From NCBI GenBank assembly GCA_034231615.1, contig CM067312.1:5311001-5375000 (forward strand): a stretch of DNA of 64,000 nucleotides. Direction: 5' to 3'. Every line of letters starts with the position of its first letter. Positions within the stretch are counted from its first letter, which is position 1. Below the pieces are notes generated by a model. The model saw only the letters and a list, made by a program, of their open reading frames with translations, was not told the origin of the DNA and made no database searches. Shown here in pieces: positions 22,430 through 33,611 of the stretch. This DNA is from Meghimatium bilineatum. Its lineage: Eukaryota > Mollusca > Gastropoda > Stylommatophora > Philomycidae. Both the position numbers and the translations under genes were made by a program.

Positions 22430-22725
22430 CATATTCACACTTCAGGTTTCTATTCCAAGTACATATTCACAATTACTGTTGGCTTATATTCGATTCACTT
22501 TTATAGTTTATGGTCCAAGTCTTTATTCACATTTAGGTTTAAATGTTAAGTTTATATTCACACTTTCGGGTTTATATTCGACGTTTATATGAAAACTGAC
22601 GGTTTATATTCCAAGTTTATATTCACACTTACAGTTTATATTCACAATTATGGTTTATTTTCAAAGTTTATATTAAAACTAACGGGTTAAATTTCAAGTT
22701 TACATTTACACTTACATTAATATAT
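22430..22725. repeat. Degenerate repeat, about 30-35 bp x 8
   Basis: 'GGTTTATATTC', 'AAGTTTATATTCACACTTA' and variants recur irregularly, so the array looks old. Confidence 0.65.
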
Positions 22726-22844
22726 TAAGAACCCGCCTGTTTGTGTGTGTAGAAAGCGCTGTCTTGATAAGTGGTGATGGCTGCTGTTTCAAGACTAGAA
22801 ATCCCCGGTGTAAGTAGGTTATGGTCATTCTTTCTGAAAGTGAT

Positions 22845-22995
22845 ACCTATCTTCATGAGAGTATTTGCAGAGTGGGTGAACTAGCTACCTGACTAGTAGC
22901 CTGGGTTGGTCGAACAGTCACACCTAACTTCATGAGATAGTATTTACAGAGTGGGTGAAATAGCTACCTGACTAGTAACCTGAGTTGTTTGAACG
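22845..22995. repeat. Tandem duplication, about 72 bp x 2
   Basis: 'CTTCATGAGA', 'GTATTTGCAGAGTGGGTGAA' and 'TAGCTACCTGACTAGTAGCC' occur twice in the same order. Confidence 0.8.
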
Positions 22996-23319
22996 CGAGA
23001 TTCCTCGACGACATGCGTAGTGTGAGGTAATAGTGCAGAAATAACAGGCTGCACTCACGTTGTTGTTACCTTCTGAACTTGGCATTATCAGGGAGATTAC
23101 ATGTTTTCAGGGGATGGAACTACGTTGGTAATGTTCCTGAGAGGATGAAGAGTTAAAGGTGTATTTTTGTTGAGAAAATAAAATTATGCATTAGAGTTGA
23201 TTCTGGTTAAGTTGTTGTGATCTCTGGATTATGTTCCTTGGTGGCAACAAATATGCAAGGAGTCTGTAGATGTTGATTTTTTGGAGTGTTCTTTGTCTCT
23301 GTGCTTATGTTCAACTGTG

Positions 23320-24240
23320 CTGTAGGTATTTAGTCATGTTACTAAGTACCCGTAGATGTATTTAGTGATGTTACTAAGTACCCGTAGATGTATTTAGTCA
23401 TGTTACTAAGTACCCGTAGATGTATTTAGTGATGGTACTATTTGCCCGAAGATGTATTTAGTGATGTAACTAAGTACCCGTAGATGTATTTAGTCATGTT
23501 ACTAAGTACCCGTAGATGTATTTAGTGATGGTACTATTTGCCCGAAGATGTATTTAGTGATGGTACTATTTGCCCGAAGATGTATTTAGTGATGTTACTA
23601 AGTACCCGTACATGTATTTAGTCATGTTACTAAGTACCCGTAGATGTATTTAGTCATGTTACTAAGTACCAGTAGATGTATTTAGTCATGTTACTAAGTA
23701 CCCGTAGATGTATTTAGTCATGTTACTAAGTACCCGTAGATGTATTTAGTCATGTTACTAAGTACCCGTAGATGTATTTAGTCATGTTACTAAGTACCCG
23801 TAGATGTATTTAGTCATGTTACTAAGTACCCGTACATGTATTTAGTCATGTTACTAAGTACCCGTAGATGTATTTAGTCATGTTACTAAGTACCCGTATA
23901 TGTATTTAGTGATGTTACTAAGCACCCGTAGATGTATTTAGTCATGTTACTAAGTACCCGTAGATGTATTTAGTGATGTTACTAAGTACCCGTAGATGTA
24001 TTTAGTGATGTTACTAAGTACCCGTAGATGTATTTAGTCATGTTACTAAGTACCCGTAGATGTATTTAGTGATGGTACTATTTGCCCGAAGATGTATTTA
24101 GTGATGTAACTAAGTACCCGTAGATGTATTTAGTCATGTTACTAAGTACCCGTAGATGTATTTAGTGATGGTACTATTTGCCCGAAGATGTATTTAGTGA
24201 TGGTACTATTTGCCCAAAGATGTATTTAATGATGTTACTT
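23320..24240. repeat. Minisatellite, 32 bp x about 29, with higher-order order
   Basis: Unit 'TAGATGTATTTAGTCATGTT' plus ACTAAGTACCCG. A distinct subtype has 'GATGGTACTATTTGCCCGAA'. The pattern of subtypes at about 23421-23600 recurs at about 24061-24230, 640 bp (20 units) later. Confidence 0.95.
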
Positions 24241-24884
24241 ATGTGCCGAAGAAATGTTACTTGGCTCCCTTCTTATAACGTGTATGAGAACCGCCTTTAA
24301 TGATCAAAGTGAATCCTGTTTTATTGCCGTATTATTGTAATCATGGTACAGTACCTTACCTGGGGGTGTCAGCATTTTAGTAGTTCCAACTGGTCTCTTC
24401 CTGTATAAAGGTGGCGATAATTCAGGCTTGCTGTCACATATTTGTAACATTGAAATATATTTATACATGGCACACGAAAATTTGAAAAACTTAACATAAA
24501 ACACGTTTCAGAAAAACAATAAAGTTTATGAATGTTTTACAAGTGGTAGATATTGCACATGTGCAGGTTTTGTTGCAGTGAAACACTGTTCACACCAAAC
24601 CGTCATACATTCTTGAAACCGATTCATTACTTATATTGGCAGGGATTCCGGCCAAATTAATGTTTCTTTTGTTAATTTCGCTTCTACTGTTTAGTGTGGA
24701 ACTTTGTGAAGTAATGAACTCTTTTTACAATTCTAGTTTCAAAACTACAAATAAATAAATAAATAAAATATCGGTAATGCGGTAACTGACAACTATAAAA
24801 GAAGATGCAACCTAATAATGTAAAATATTGCCAGGGAAATCGCTACAGCAAAAAAAATATAAGTTAATTAATTTAATTTGTTTT
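24241..24884. other. Intronic non-coding stretch
   Basis: No feature recognised. AAATA repeats at 24750-24770. Confidence 0.4.
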
Positions 24885-25045
24885 TCTTCAGAGTTCATTT
24901 TCAAAACTCTCGAAGGATAGCTCTCATGTAGAAGGACAATGGTCATAATACATTTCCAAAAGGATGTAGTATAGAGATTGGAAATTTATTGTGTCGCCGT
25001 TTTATTTGTACCACTAACCAGACGCATCCGTCTTCTGTGGGGAAT
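24885..25045. mobile_element. SINE-like family B copy
   Basis: 'AGAAGGACAATGGTCATAAT', 'AAAGGATGTAGTATAGAGA' and 'GTGTCGCCGTTTTATTTG' match family B, with more divergence than the 2860 copy. Confidence 0.6.
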
Positions 25046-25950
25046 TGGGTTTGTAATCAAGTCTTTTCTATTAGTAGAAGTACCGTAATAGAGCATGGAT
25101 CTTAATGCAGACGTGAAGACCATTATGTCTCAAGATGCAGACCAGCGTTACCTTCTGTCTGCATTGCATACCCACTCTCTATGGTCATACTACTCGTAGT
25201 GACCGCAAAGGCACCACTCTCCTCCCTGAAGGTTTTACTTGCGCACTGAGCTGTGAAAGTTCAAGCACTGCGATCATATCTAATCACAGATCCATCAGTG
25301 TATATAATCACATCCCCATCTTTGGTATTCTGACTAATTTAAACGTAATGTAGTTTATGAGCATAGAGTGTCGGACTTATCCACATATATATCGTTGGTG
25401 TCTTGTCAGTTACGAATGGGAGAGAAGAGTATGAGCGAATGACGTGATATGCGTGTCTTAGGACAACACAAAAGAAAGTTTGGCGTGTGGCCTAATACCA
25501 CATCCAAGAGGTTAAATTGACCCAAAGATGAGAAAATACTTAAACTATGATCAGGAATTTATCTATCAATTTTCCTTTATTGTTCTGTGGCCAGGTTTTT
25601 CAAGATGACTCATGTGAAATGTGATCTCGTTGCAAACCGGAAACACTTTGTCTTGGCGTTCATTTGGCCTTTGTTCTTAATCAGTATCGAATTTAAAAAA
25701 AAAATAAACAGACAGACATTTGAGAACTGATAAGTTTACAGAAATCAAAGACAAGAAATAAGACTTCGGTATTATTTCAACCTTGAAATAAAAGCCGGAA
25801 TAGGCAGACTCGATGAAGGAAACAATTACAAATCTCTTCAGCTACATTACCGGTGATCCAGTTACTTGAAGGGAGTGGTTCTTAAGCTGTACCTTAACCC
25901 CTGGAAATTCGCCGGTCCCTCGAAAAGGAGTCCGCGAAAACTTGAAGAAA
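25046..25950. other. Intronic non-coding stretch
   Basis: Nothing recognised. The open frame at 25135-25353 has no familiar domain. Confidence 0.4.
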
Positions 25951-25954
25951 TATT

Positions 25955-26225
25955 ATCTTCTTCCTCGTTCGTTGGTTGTCAAACTCGTAAAAATTATCAG
26001 GATGTAGTCCGAAAGACTGCATAAGTTATGCCATGGAGTGCAGTTTCGCTGTGATATGTGCGCCTTTTGGCCTGACACATTCTTATTCAGGATAGCTTTT
26101 AGGTCACTTTGACCCTCTATCGGATAGGGCAACCAACTCCATTTCAAAACCTCCTTAGTCGCCTCCGACGACATTCATGGCAGGTAATACCCCTCTCAGG
26201 ATCCCTCAATAGTCGGGCGATAAAA
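25955..26225. mobile_element. SINE-like family A copy
   Basis: 'CTTCTTCCTCGTTCG', 'AGGATGTAGTCCGAAAGAC', 'GTGCGCCTTTTGGCCTGAC' and 'CTCCTTAGTCGCCTCCGACG' in order, ending GTCGGGCG. Nearly full length. Confidence 0.7.
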
Positions 26226-26284
26226 CACAAACTATGAGCCGTTATCGTTTCTTATTCATTGTTGATGAGGAAAATCTTGTGTAA

Positions 26285-26560
26285 TAATTCATAGAGATGT
26301 GGTTGTATAGAAGAATGTTGAAAATATCATGGACAGCTAAAACGAGTAATGCTATAATTCTACAACTGGTCAACTCAAATAGATAACATATTAACTGTAT
26401 TAGAAGACAACAATCACAGTTTCTGGGTCATGTCATGAGAAGAGGTGGGTTGGAGAACATCGTAACAACTGGAAAGATCGAGGGTAGAGAGACATGAGAC
26501 CAGGGTAGCCTGACATGAAGCGGAATCATCCGGAACTATATTTAAATGTGTAACAGACAG
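26285..26560 (+). mobile_element. RTE-like LINE fragment, decayed
   Basis: 'MWLYRRMLKISWTAKTSN', then after a break 'QFLGHVMRRGGLENIVTTGK' and IEGRET, with stops. Same family as 30850-31130 (shared MRRGG...GKIEG). Confidence 0.7.
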
Positions 26561-27296
26561 AAGACTGTGGATAGACAAATCTCGTACGGGATACGTTTAG
26601 ATGTCCGATTCTTGATAAATAATGTTGTGCGTAACATCATATTTTTCTTAATTTAGTTGATAGTGAACTTGGTTACCATTACCGGATTACACGTGTAATA
26701 GTACATATCACCACTACTGTTCAACACGCCTGTTGATGAAAAGTGTTCACCTCACGTCTACTGTTGCAAGATGCGCACACCACGTCTACTATTGAAGTGT
26801 GCGCACCTCAACACAAGAGACAATTTTTTTATAATTAAAAAAATACTACTATAAATGTCTTGGACGTCTTGTGATTTAATTATGCTAAATGGTCTATTTA
26901 TAACTGTTTATTTACCACTTCTGTCACATTGTGCCACAATGATACCTTCGTTTGTGTATCTTGTAAACGGATGTTTGATCTTTACTTGACCTTGGGTCTC
27001 TTAATACAGGATCTTGTCTTTTTTTCGGTTACATAACATTGGTCCTCAAAATTTGTTAAGTCCTGGGCTTCTGAATATTATGTCAGCAACATCTCAGTTA
27101 TGAACCATAGCGTAATAACAATTTTGTAAAATAAGCTAAGTAACAGTTTTATGTGGGCGTCTGTGGCTGTGCCGAAAGATGCACACAACAGCGACAAAAT
27201 GTCAAGGATTCGGGAACGTCGTTAGCTGTGAGGGGGGGGGGGGTATCACCAGCAGGTAGGTACAGGAACCAGTTCTTGTGTACGCCTATTATACTA
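26561..27296. other. Intronic non-coding stretch
   Basis: 'ACGTCTACT..TTG' with GCGCACACC/GCGCACCTC is duplicated at about 26755-26815. A G13 run lies at 27231-27243. No gene. Confidence 0.45.
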
Positions 27297-27472
27297 CAGT
27301 GGAATCTCATTATAACAACATGGTCCCGACCGGTCAAATATGTATGTAATAACAGAAATATGTTCTTTTATACAGTACAAACAAGACAGGATTAATATAA
27401 GTGGGGAGTTTGCAAAGTGTTGTTATAAGCGAAATTTGTAATAGAAGGATGCGCTATAGATAGAGTCCATTG
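27297..27472. mobile_element. pogo/Tigger-like MITE
   Basis: Ends are inverted: left 'CAGTGGAATCTCATTATAAC', right (minus strand) 'CAATGGACTCTATCTATAGC'. TA lies immediately outside both (27295-27296 and 27473-27474), the target duplication of Tc1/mariner-pogo elements. 'GTTATAA' repeats inside the ends are typical of Tigger-type termini. 176 bp with no transposase, so non-autonomous. Confidence 0.75.
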
Positions 27473-27529
27473 TATCAATATGGTTATAGAAGTTCAGTGG
27501 AAGTGGTAGAAATACGGGATGCATTAGTT

Positions 27530-27675
27530 ACTAACGCTGAAGTCGGAAGTGTTGGGCCAGTTGCTCAAATATATCGACGACACAACCCAATTCCGTTCTC
27601 TGGAGTACATCCTGTTGGAAATCTTGCAAGAACGTTGTCCTTCTATAAGGGAGATCTGTCGAGAAGGAACGTTGT
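27530..27675 (-). mobile_element. SINE-like family B copy
   Basis: 'GCTGAAGTCGGAAGTGTTGG', 'CGACACAACCCAATTCCG' and 'GAGTACATCCTGTTGGAAAT' are the reverse complement of family B. Confidence 0.65.
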
Positions 27676-28310
27676 AAATATATTTTTATATTGAACTAAA
27701 AGAAGATAGAATGAATGGACGTTTTGGTTAAAAGGGCTTAAGAAATAGGAACAATAGTTAAAAGAACACTGAGCTCAAGATTACTTGGAAATATGTAACT
27801 TATTTATGTATATAAAATTATTCTTTATCTTGTTTTCTACATTTTTAAATTTTATATATTTATCATATCGTGCACATTCTTACCGCAGCCTGCCTTTAAT
27901 CCAATAACAATTTAACAAATTCCTCAGAATTCAATGAATACGAGTGTTGCGGTGATTGTCCACAAACTTTTGTTTATATACACATTGAGTCCTGAGCCTC
28001 CTGTGTGAGAACCGCTGTCATATACAAATCAAGAGTTTATGTTGATGGTTCAGCCTATCTTGAGTGTGGGCGTAGTTCAGATGCTGATTGCAGGATATCT
28101 CAGCACATGGCGATTTATTTTTTTCTTCTTCCTCCTCAAATTCCTATCGGCGGCGGGAATCGAGACATGGATACGACATAATGATGAGTTTAAAGCTTGG
28201 CTGCTGAATTATTCAAATTCATTTTAGTAGCAGGAATCGAGAAATGAAATGCGTTATATCGTACTACTTGGCTACTGAATTATTCTTCATATATTTTTTT
28301 AGAGTTGTAC
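27676..28310. other. Intronic non-coding stretch
   Basis: A segment 'GGAATCGAGACATGGATACG' near 28157 recurs diverged near 28232. No gene. Confidence 0.4.
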
Positions 28311-28316
28311 ACGATC

Positions 28317-28372
28317 TGTGTGTGTGTGTGTGTGTGTGCGTGCGCGCGCGTGTGCGTGCGTGCGTGAGAGAG
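28317..28372. repeat. Alternating TG / CG microsatellite
   Basis: (TG)n passes into TGCGTGCGCGCGCG and (TGCG)n, then (GA)n. Alternating purine-pyrimidine sequence of this type can adopt Z-DNA. Confidence 0.9.
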
Positions 28373-28666
28373 AGATTTTTATTGTTTATTTATGTGCCGT
28401 CTTTAAAAAAAAAAATCGGACTAACGCCGAAACTACTGCGTGAGTGTACTACCACAGACACTTCAGATAACAATTTGGAGTTTCAATATCGTAAGTCAGA
28501 TCTCAATACACAAACGCAAAGTTTTCCTACATGTAATCACTCACATTTTCATCGTTCTCGCACTTCGTCATTTTTGTTGTTGTCTTCCTGACTTGTCAGT
28601 TCCAAAATGGCTGACATGTAGTCTCTGCTTGATTTGTGGTTCTATTCTGTATTTGTTTGTCCATAT

Positions 28667-28693
28667 CTTGACAAAGACCATTTGGTAGAAACG
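28667..28693 (+). other. Hammerhead-like core, degenerate
   Basis: CTTGACAAAGACCATTTGG then TAGAAACG. ACCA/TGGT could pair across a short loop. The core GATGA reads GACAA. Confidence 0.35.
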
Positions 28694-28929
28694 TGAATTC
28701 TGTGTATTGTTCCACGTAAAACTGTTTAACCATTTGTATGTTTTTCTCTCTCTAATACACACCCACACCCACATATAGATTCACACACACATAAACATTT
28801 CCACGTAGATATACACAGATTCTACATGGAAATAACGTTTTTTTATACAGACAGTAACGGGAGGACAAGGGTACAATGTCAGTCACATGATCAAGACAAA
28901 ATTCCAATATGATTATCAGCTTTATTGCG

Positions 28930-29160
28930 TTTATCCTTCTTTCCGTTGGTTCTCATACTCCTGCAGATTAGCAGGTAGTCCGAAGAACAGAATGCGCTGT
29001 GTCGTGGTTTACAGCTTTGCTATGATATATGTGCCTTTCGATACGATGCATCAGACTTGAACATGGCTTTCTTGTCACTTTGACTCTATGAGATGAAGAG
29101 GATAAGTCCACCCCATAATCTCCTTAGTCGTCTCTTGCGACATTCATGATATCCTTATTC
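28930..29160. mobile_element. SINE-like family A copy
   Basis: 'CTTCTTTCCGTTGGTTCTC', 'CTCCTGCAGATTAGCAGG', 'CCGAAGAACAGAATGCGC' and 'CTCCTTAGTCGTCTCTTGCG' in order. Confidence 0.7.
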
Positions 29161-29404
29161 ACTCTCCTACTTTAGGCCTGGATGTACATGGGTTATTGCA
29201 TTTATCAGTCTATAAGACAAACACATAGCTACGGATGTGGACGGAGGGGGTACAATTCTAAAGTCTTCTTCATCGTTCTTCTGTCAGATATCAGGTTACA
29301 GCGCCAATAGCGTCAATGAATTGTGTGCAATTCTAGAGTTAACTAGAATCTTCCTTCTACAATCTTCCTTCTTTAATCAATCGTAGAAAAAAAGAACATA
29401 ATAT

Positions 29405-29545
29405 CCGGTACTAAAATCAAGACTGCCGATGTCAGATTTGTCAGGTCATTTGTTAAAATAAAAACGACGACATAACGTACCTCCATGCTCCGGACTACAG
29501 TCTGCTGGAAATCTAGGAGGACCGTTTCACTACCAATTTCACTCG
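29405..29545 (-). mobile_element. SINE-like family B copy
   Basis: 'CGATGTCAGATTTGTCAGG', 'CGACGACATAACGTACC' and 'AGTCTGCTGGAAATCTAGG' are the reverse complement of family B. Confidence 0.6.
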
Positions 29546-29600
29546 GACACGCATTCATTTCTACTTGTGGTATTTTTATGTTTGTATGTTATGTGTGTAT

Positions 29601-29630
29601 CTTGAAAAAAGGCCCATTGGTCCGAAACGT
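29601..29630 (+). other. Hammerhead-like core
   Basis: CTTGAAAAAAGGCCCATTGG then TCCGAAACGT. GGCC and GGTCC can pair imperfectly as stem II, and GAAAC is intact. The CTGATGA strand reads CTTGAAAA. Confidence 0.35.
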
Positions 29631-29823
29631 CGACTTTGTCCTGTGTATAGTCATTTGTATGATTATATTCTGTTTTTTGTTTTGTTGTATGTACCATATT
29701 TATTCATGTAAACATATCCGTCAGTGATAGTGTGTTAATCGTCATCCAGTAGGACTTCATTACCTGTCTCCCACGTGAGTATTATTTTCATTTATGTTCT
29801 ACTAGCAGTACCACCTTCTATTG

Positions 29824-29990
29824 ATTATCCTGCTACAAGAGAGATCTAGCGGGAGTTTGAGAATGTGTCCTGCTACAAGAGAGATCTAGCGGGAGTTTGA
29901 GAATGTGTCCTGCTACAAGAGAGATCTAGCAGGAGTTTGAGAATGTGTCCTGCTACAAGAGAGATCTAGCGGGAGTTTGAGAATGAACGC
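29824..29990. repeat. Minisatellite, 40 bp x 4, made of SINE B sequence
   Basis: Unit 'TCCTGCTACAAGAGAGATCT' plus 'AGCGGGAGTTTGAGAATGTG'. The same words appear once at the minus-strand 3' end of families A/B and in the array at 63105-63605. Units are almost identical, so amplification is recent. Confidence 0.9.
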
Positions 29991-30230
29991 CGATGAAGAA
30001 CTAAAATAATCCAAAGAAGAGGTTACCCGATACATGATAGGTGACCTAAAACAAATCATTATAAACCGTGGGCCCCCCCCACCATTATTTTACGCACAAA
30101 CACCCCCCCCCCTTTTCCGCCTTCTTTTCAATTCCTCCGCTTTTCCACGCCCGTAGCATAGTCACGCTTATGGTTATGATTTCCAAAGTATCACTGCAGA
30201 AGTTAATACTGTACATTGTCTTCCTTTCTT
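29991..30230. other. C-rich intronic stretch
   Basis: Two C8-C9 runs at 30071 and 30102. No gene. Confidence 0.4.
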
Positions 30231-30231
30231 C

Positions 30232-30670
30232 TGATTTATTTTCTCAAAATAAACAGAGGTATAAGTGGTACCAATATATGCGAATAACGCGAAATAATGA
30301 GACAACGGCAAACGACTTTTCGACTAAAAAGCCTACATCAGGACAGACAAAAGACCACATCAATAAATTTTACATAAAGACACACATATTGTATAGTGGT
30401 GATAAAATGAAAGAAGGATGAAAGAGTAGAAAAGACTGAGTAAGTAAAGATAGGGTAGCATGAGAGGAGAAAAAACAGGTGTGTTATGGCAAGACGAAAG
30501 TAGTAAGAAAGGAGGGGAGGGGGGAAAGGGCACGGAAAAAATAAAAGTATGGATGTAGTGAAAATGATCAGATGAAATGCAAATAAAATAAAACAAAAAT
30601 GTACTTAGCTAGATGATCTGCTGGAAAACTGCTTTCTAGATGATCTGCTGGAAGCCCGCAGTGGGTAAGA
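30232..30670 (-). mobile_element. Repeat element, left copy of an inverted pair
   Basis: Its reverse complement aligns by eye with 31905-32290 from 'TTCCAGCAGATCATCTAG' through 'GCATTTCATCT', 'TTTCGTCTT', ATGTAAAATTT, and a hammerhead-like block to 'TATTTCGC'. Both copies are diverged. Inside lies CCTGATGTAGGCTTTTTAG then TCGAAAAG (30311-30342, minus). No coding frame. Confidence 0.65.
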
Positions 30671-30849
30671 AAAAGAAATATGGAACAGTAGTAGCCTGTT
30701 GCCACACGTTTACTCTACAGCTTCAATGACGCTGAAGTGAAAAAGGCGAGAAAAACCTGCCTCCGGCAATTAGAGGCAATGAAATTTGAGCATACGGGTG
30801 TTGTGAAATTATTGGCAGTATAGAGAATCTTTTGGAGAACCAATGGTCT

Positions 30850-31130
30850 GTCACACGTCTTTCTACTACTCCCGTATTTTCCGCAGGTTTACTTGTATAC
30901 TGGAAATCATCCAGTGCCGTGCCGATTGGCGTTGTCGATCTCCCATATATGTCATCATCTCTGTTGGTGTCGTCAATCGTAGCCATTTAGTCAAACTGTC
31001 GAATATCTTTTCTCTAGTTCTTCCTCTTGATCTTTTCCCTTCTATTTTTCCTGCTGTCACTATACTCGCGATGCCTCCTCTTCTCATTATGTGCTCAATA
31101 AATGTTGAATGTGTTTTCTTATATTATCAA
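30850..31130 (-). mobile_element. RTE-like LINE C-terminal fragment
   Basis: The minus strand is open for 73 codons: 'MRRGGIASIVTAGKIEGKRS' then 'RGRTREKIFDSLTKWLRLTT'. It resembles 26285-26560 and 43655-44165. It lies between the two arms of the inverted pair. Confidence 0.75.
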
Positions 31131-31174
31131 TAATACATCTTTTCACATCCATCCTTCTAAGACGATTCTTCATT

Positions 31175-31625
31175 AGTAATCATTGCTGTCCCTGGAATAC
31201 CATACCAAAAATCATTGCTGTCCCTGGAATACCATACCAGTAATCATTGCTGTCCCTGGAATACCATACCAGTATTCATTGCTGTCCCTGGAATACCATA
31301 CCAAAAATCATTGCTGTCCCTGGAATACCATACCAAAAATCATTGCTGTCCCTGGAATACCATACCAAAAATCATTGCTGCCCCTGGAATACCATACCAA
31401 AAATCATTGCCGTCCCTGGAATACCATACCAAAAATCATTGCTGTCCCCGGAATACCATACCAAAAATCATTGCTGTCCCTGGAATACCATACCAGAAAT
31501 CATTGCTGTCCCTGGAATACGCTAACAGAAATCATTGCTGTCCCTGGAATACCATACCAGAAATCATTGATGTCCCTGGAATACGCTAACAAAAATCGTT
31601 GATGTCCCTGGAATACCATATCAGA
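31175..31625. repeat. Minisatellite, 32 bp x about 14
   Basis: Unit 'AATCATTGCTGTCCCTGGAA' plus TACCATACCAAA. The right end has a subtype with ACGCTAACAGAA that recurs. Because 32 is 3x10+2, the frame shifts each unit and the peptide repeats every three units. Confidence 0.95.
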
Positions 31626-31904
31626 AATAGCTAAGTCGACTCCAAATATACAAATAGTGAGTAACCAAAAGGCAAAACACAAAAACGTTGCGACTGATGA
31701 TCCAAATAATACCAGTTGATCTCAGTATGAGAGGATAGTGGTCAAAGTGTCCAAAGGGAGATCGTGTGGAGACGAAGAGCACAGAAACCCCGATAACAAA
31801 TTAACCGTAACACCACAAAGGAGGAATAGAAGAACAGAAAGGGAAACGAAGGTGAATTAACATATAATGTATAAACTAGTCTATATTTCTGTGTAACTGC
31901 GAGC

Positions 31905-32290
31905 TTCCAGCAGATCATCTAGCTAAGTATATTTTTATTTTATATTTTTTTGCATTTCATCTTAGCAGTTGCTTTTACTCCATCCGTCATTTTTTTTTTC
32001 CATGTGCCTACCCTCCTTACTTAATACTTTCGTCTTCCCCACACACTCCATTTCTTCCTCCTGTCATGCCGCCTTATCTTTGCTTCCCCCATCTTCTCCT
32101 CGCGTTATTTCTCCTTTCTTTCCTATCACCATCATAGCATATGTACCTTACCTATGTAAAATTTGTTGACTGTGTTCTATTGTGTGTTCTGATGAAGGCA
32201 TTTAGTCGAAGCGTCGCTTGCCACTGTGTCTTGTTATTTCGCTTTATTGACATATAGTGGTAAATTATACATATCTCTGTCTATTTTGAT
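31905..32290 (+). mobile_element. Repeat element, right copy of an inverted pair
   Basis: Mirror copy of 30232-30670. Contains the best-preserved hammerhead-like 5' core of the window, CTGATGAAGGCATTTAG then TCGAAGCG at 32189-32214. The usual GAAA reads GAAG. Confidence 0.6.
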
Positions 32291-32800
32291 ATGTGCCTCG
32301 TGTTACTCCAGCCCCCTATTTTAGATTCTGTTTGTGAACCGAGTCTGGGGGCTTTATCTTCCGACTTTTTTCTATGATGTGAACAGCTTGTGGTTAGAAG
32401 ATAGTGGTGCAATATTAAAAGTATAAAATGAATTCAACCACCGGAAAATTCTGATCACACAAGATTACACTCAAGTTGTACGCGTGCTTCAGTACATCTC
32501 AATGTGGATGGACCAAGTGTTTCATAGAGTACCGCTTGCTGGGAAGAGCACTTTCAAAACAATGCATAAACATTCCTGCTGTTCAGCGATGCTTGGTAAA
32601 AGCGTTCTAGGAGGTGATCTTTAAGAGCGCTTATCAGAAGTGCTGGAACAGAAGATGCACCATTGAGCACCAACAGTGCGTGATGGTGGCGCTTAACGAG
32701 CGTTGAAAGAAAATATGCGAGTTTTGTTATTTGTTTTGGAAGACTACCTCGTGCATTTGCTTTTCAATGATTGATATTGGTGGCTGTGTACGTATTTATT
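32291..32800. other. Intronic non-coding stretch
   Basis: Nothing recognised. Confidence 0.4.
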
Positions 32801-32815
32801 TTGATGAAGAAAGTA

Positions 32816-32960
32816 TGATCACATAATGAGAATTGTAATCGAAACAGCATATATGAAATATGCGTATTAACATATGGTTGCCAAAGTTGGAAAATAACAC
32901 AAGCACATCATGAGAAGAAATTAAATTCATTAGAAAATAAATGTCTTTATGTTCATACAT
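32816..32960 (+). mobile_element. Possible LINE fragment
   Basis: One frame reads 'CILTYGCQSWKITQAHHEKK', then LNSLENKCL, like the 'YG.E.W.L' block of RTE-type ORFs. Short, so weak. Confidence 0.45.
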
Positions 32961-32989
32961 TCTTCGATGTTGCTGGTTCATCGTCTTCT

Positions 32990-33420
32990 TGGTCTTCCCC
33001 TCTTCTCTAACCTGACACTCTGTCCTCCAGAATCAGCCGTTCTATGTTATCATGTTTCTTTAATTGTCCAAAATATTGAAACTTTCTTCTTATGATTGTG
33101 TTTAGAAGCCAGCCTTCATTTAGTTTCAGTAATTTCACAATTTCTCTATTCTTCTTGTTCAATGTTCATGATATTCATAGAATCTTTCAGTAGCACGTCA
33201 TTTCAAATGAATTTATCCTTCTCTGGATATTGTCTTGTTTAAGTCCATGTCTGGCATTCATATGTTGCCACTCGGAAAACACATGCTCGTAAAAAGGATT
33301 ATTTTTGTGTCGTTATTACTACTTTACCATAGCTTTCTCATTTGTGCTAGTTTGAGTGTTGCAATTGCTCGTCTTTTGATTTCAACTGAATAATCTCCGG
33401 AACTCTTTATATTTCTTCCC
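32990..33420 (-). mobile_element. RTE-like LINE 3' fragment, decayed
   Basis: The minus strand reads 'EIKRRAIATLKLAQMRKLW' and, after stops, 'RKFQYFGQLKKHDNIERLIL' with EDRVSG and RRGRPRRR, the order expected in an RTE C-terminus. Tail-to-tail with the fragment at 32816-32960. Confidence 0.65.
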
Positions 33421-33611
33421 AGACTACCACTTTGTCATTAAAATGGGTACCAGAAAAAAACGAGGAAGACCTAAAAGTCTATTCGCTGAACAATCAAAGA
33501 GGGTATGACTATGGGTCTTCGTTGTCTACGTCTGTTTTCGTTTCCCTTGCAACATCCCCGCCATTATAGTCTTTTCTAGGTTGTCATGTTGTTTTATATG
33601 ATCGAAATATT

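Noticed and set aside
27153..27395. Short ORF with G-rich codons
   Set aside because: It spans a G13 run and a pogo-like MITE. No protein similarity recognised.
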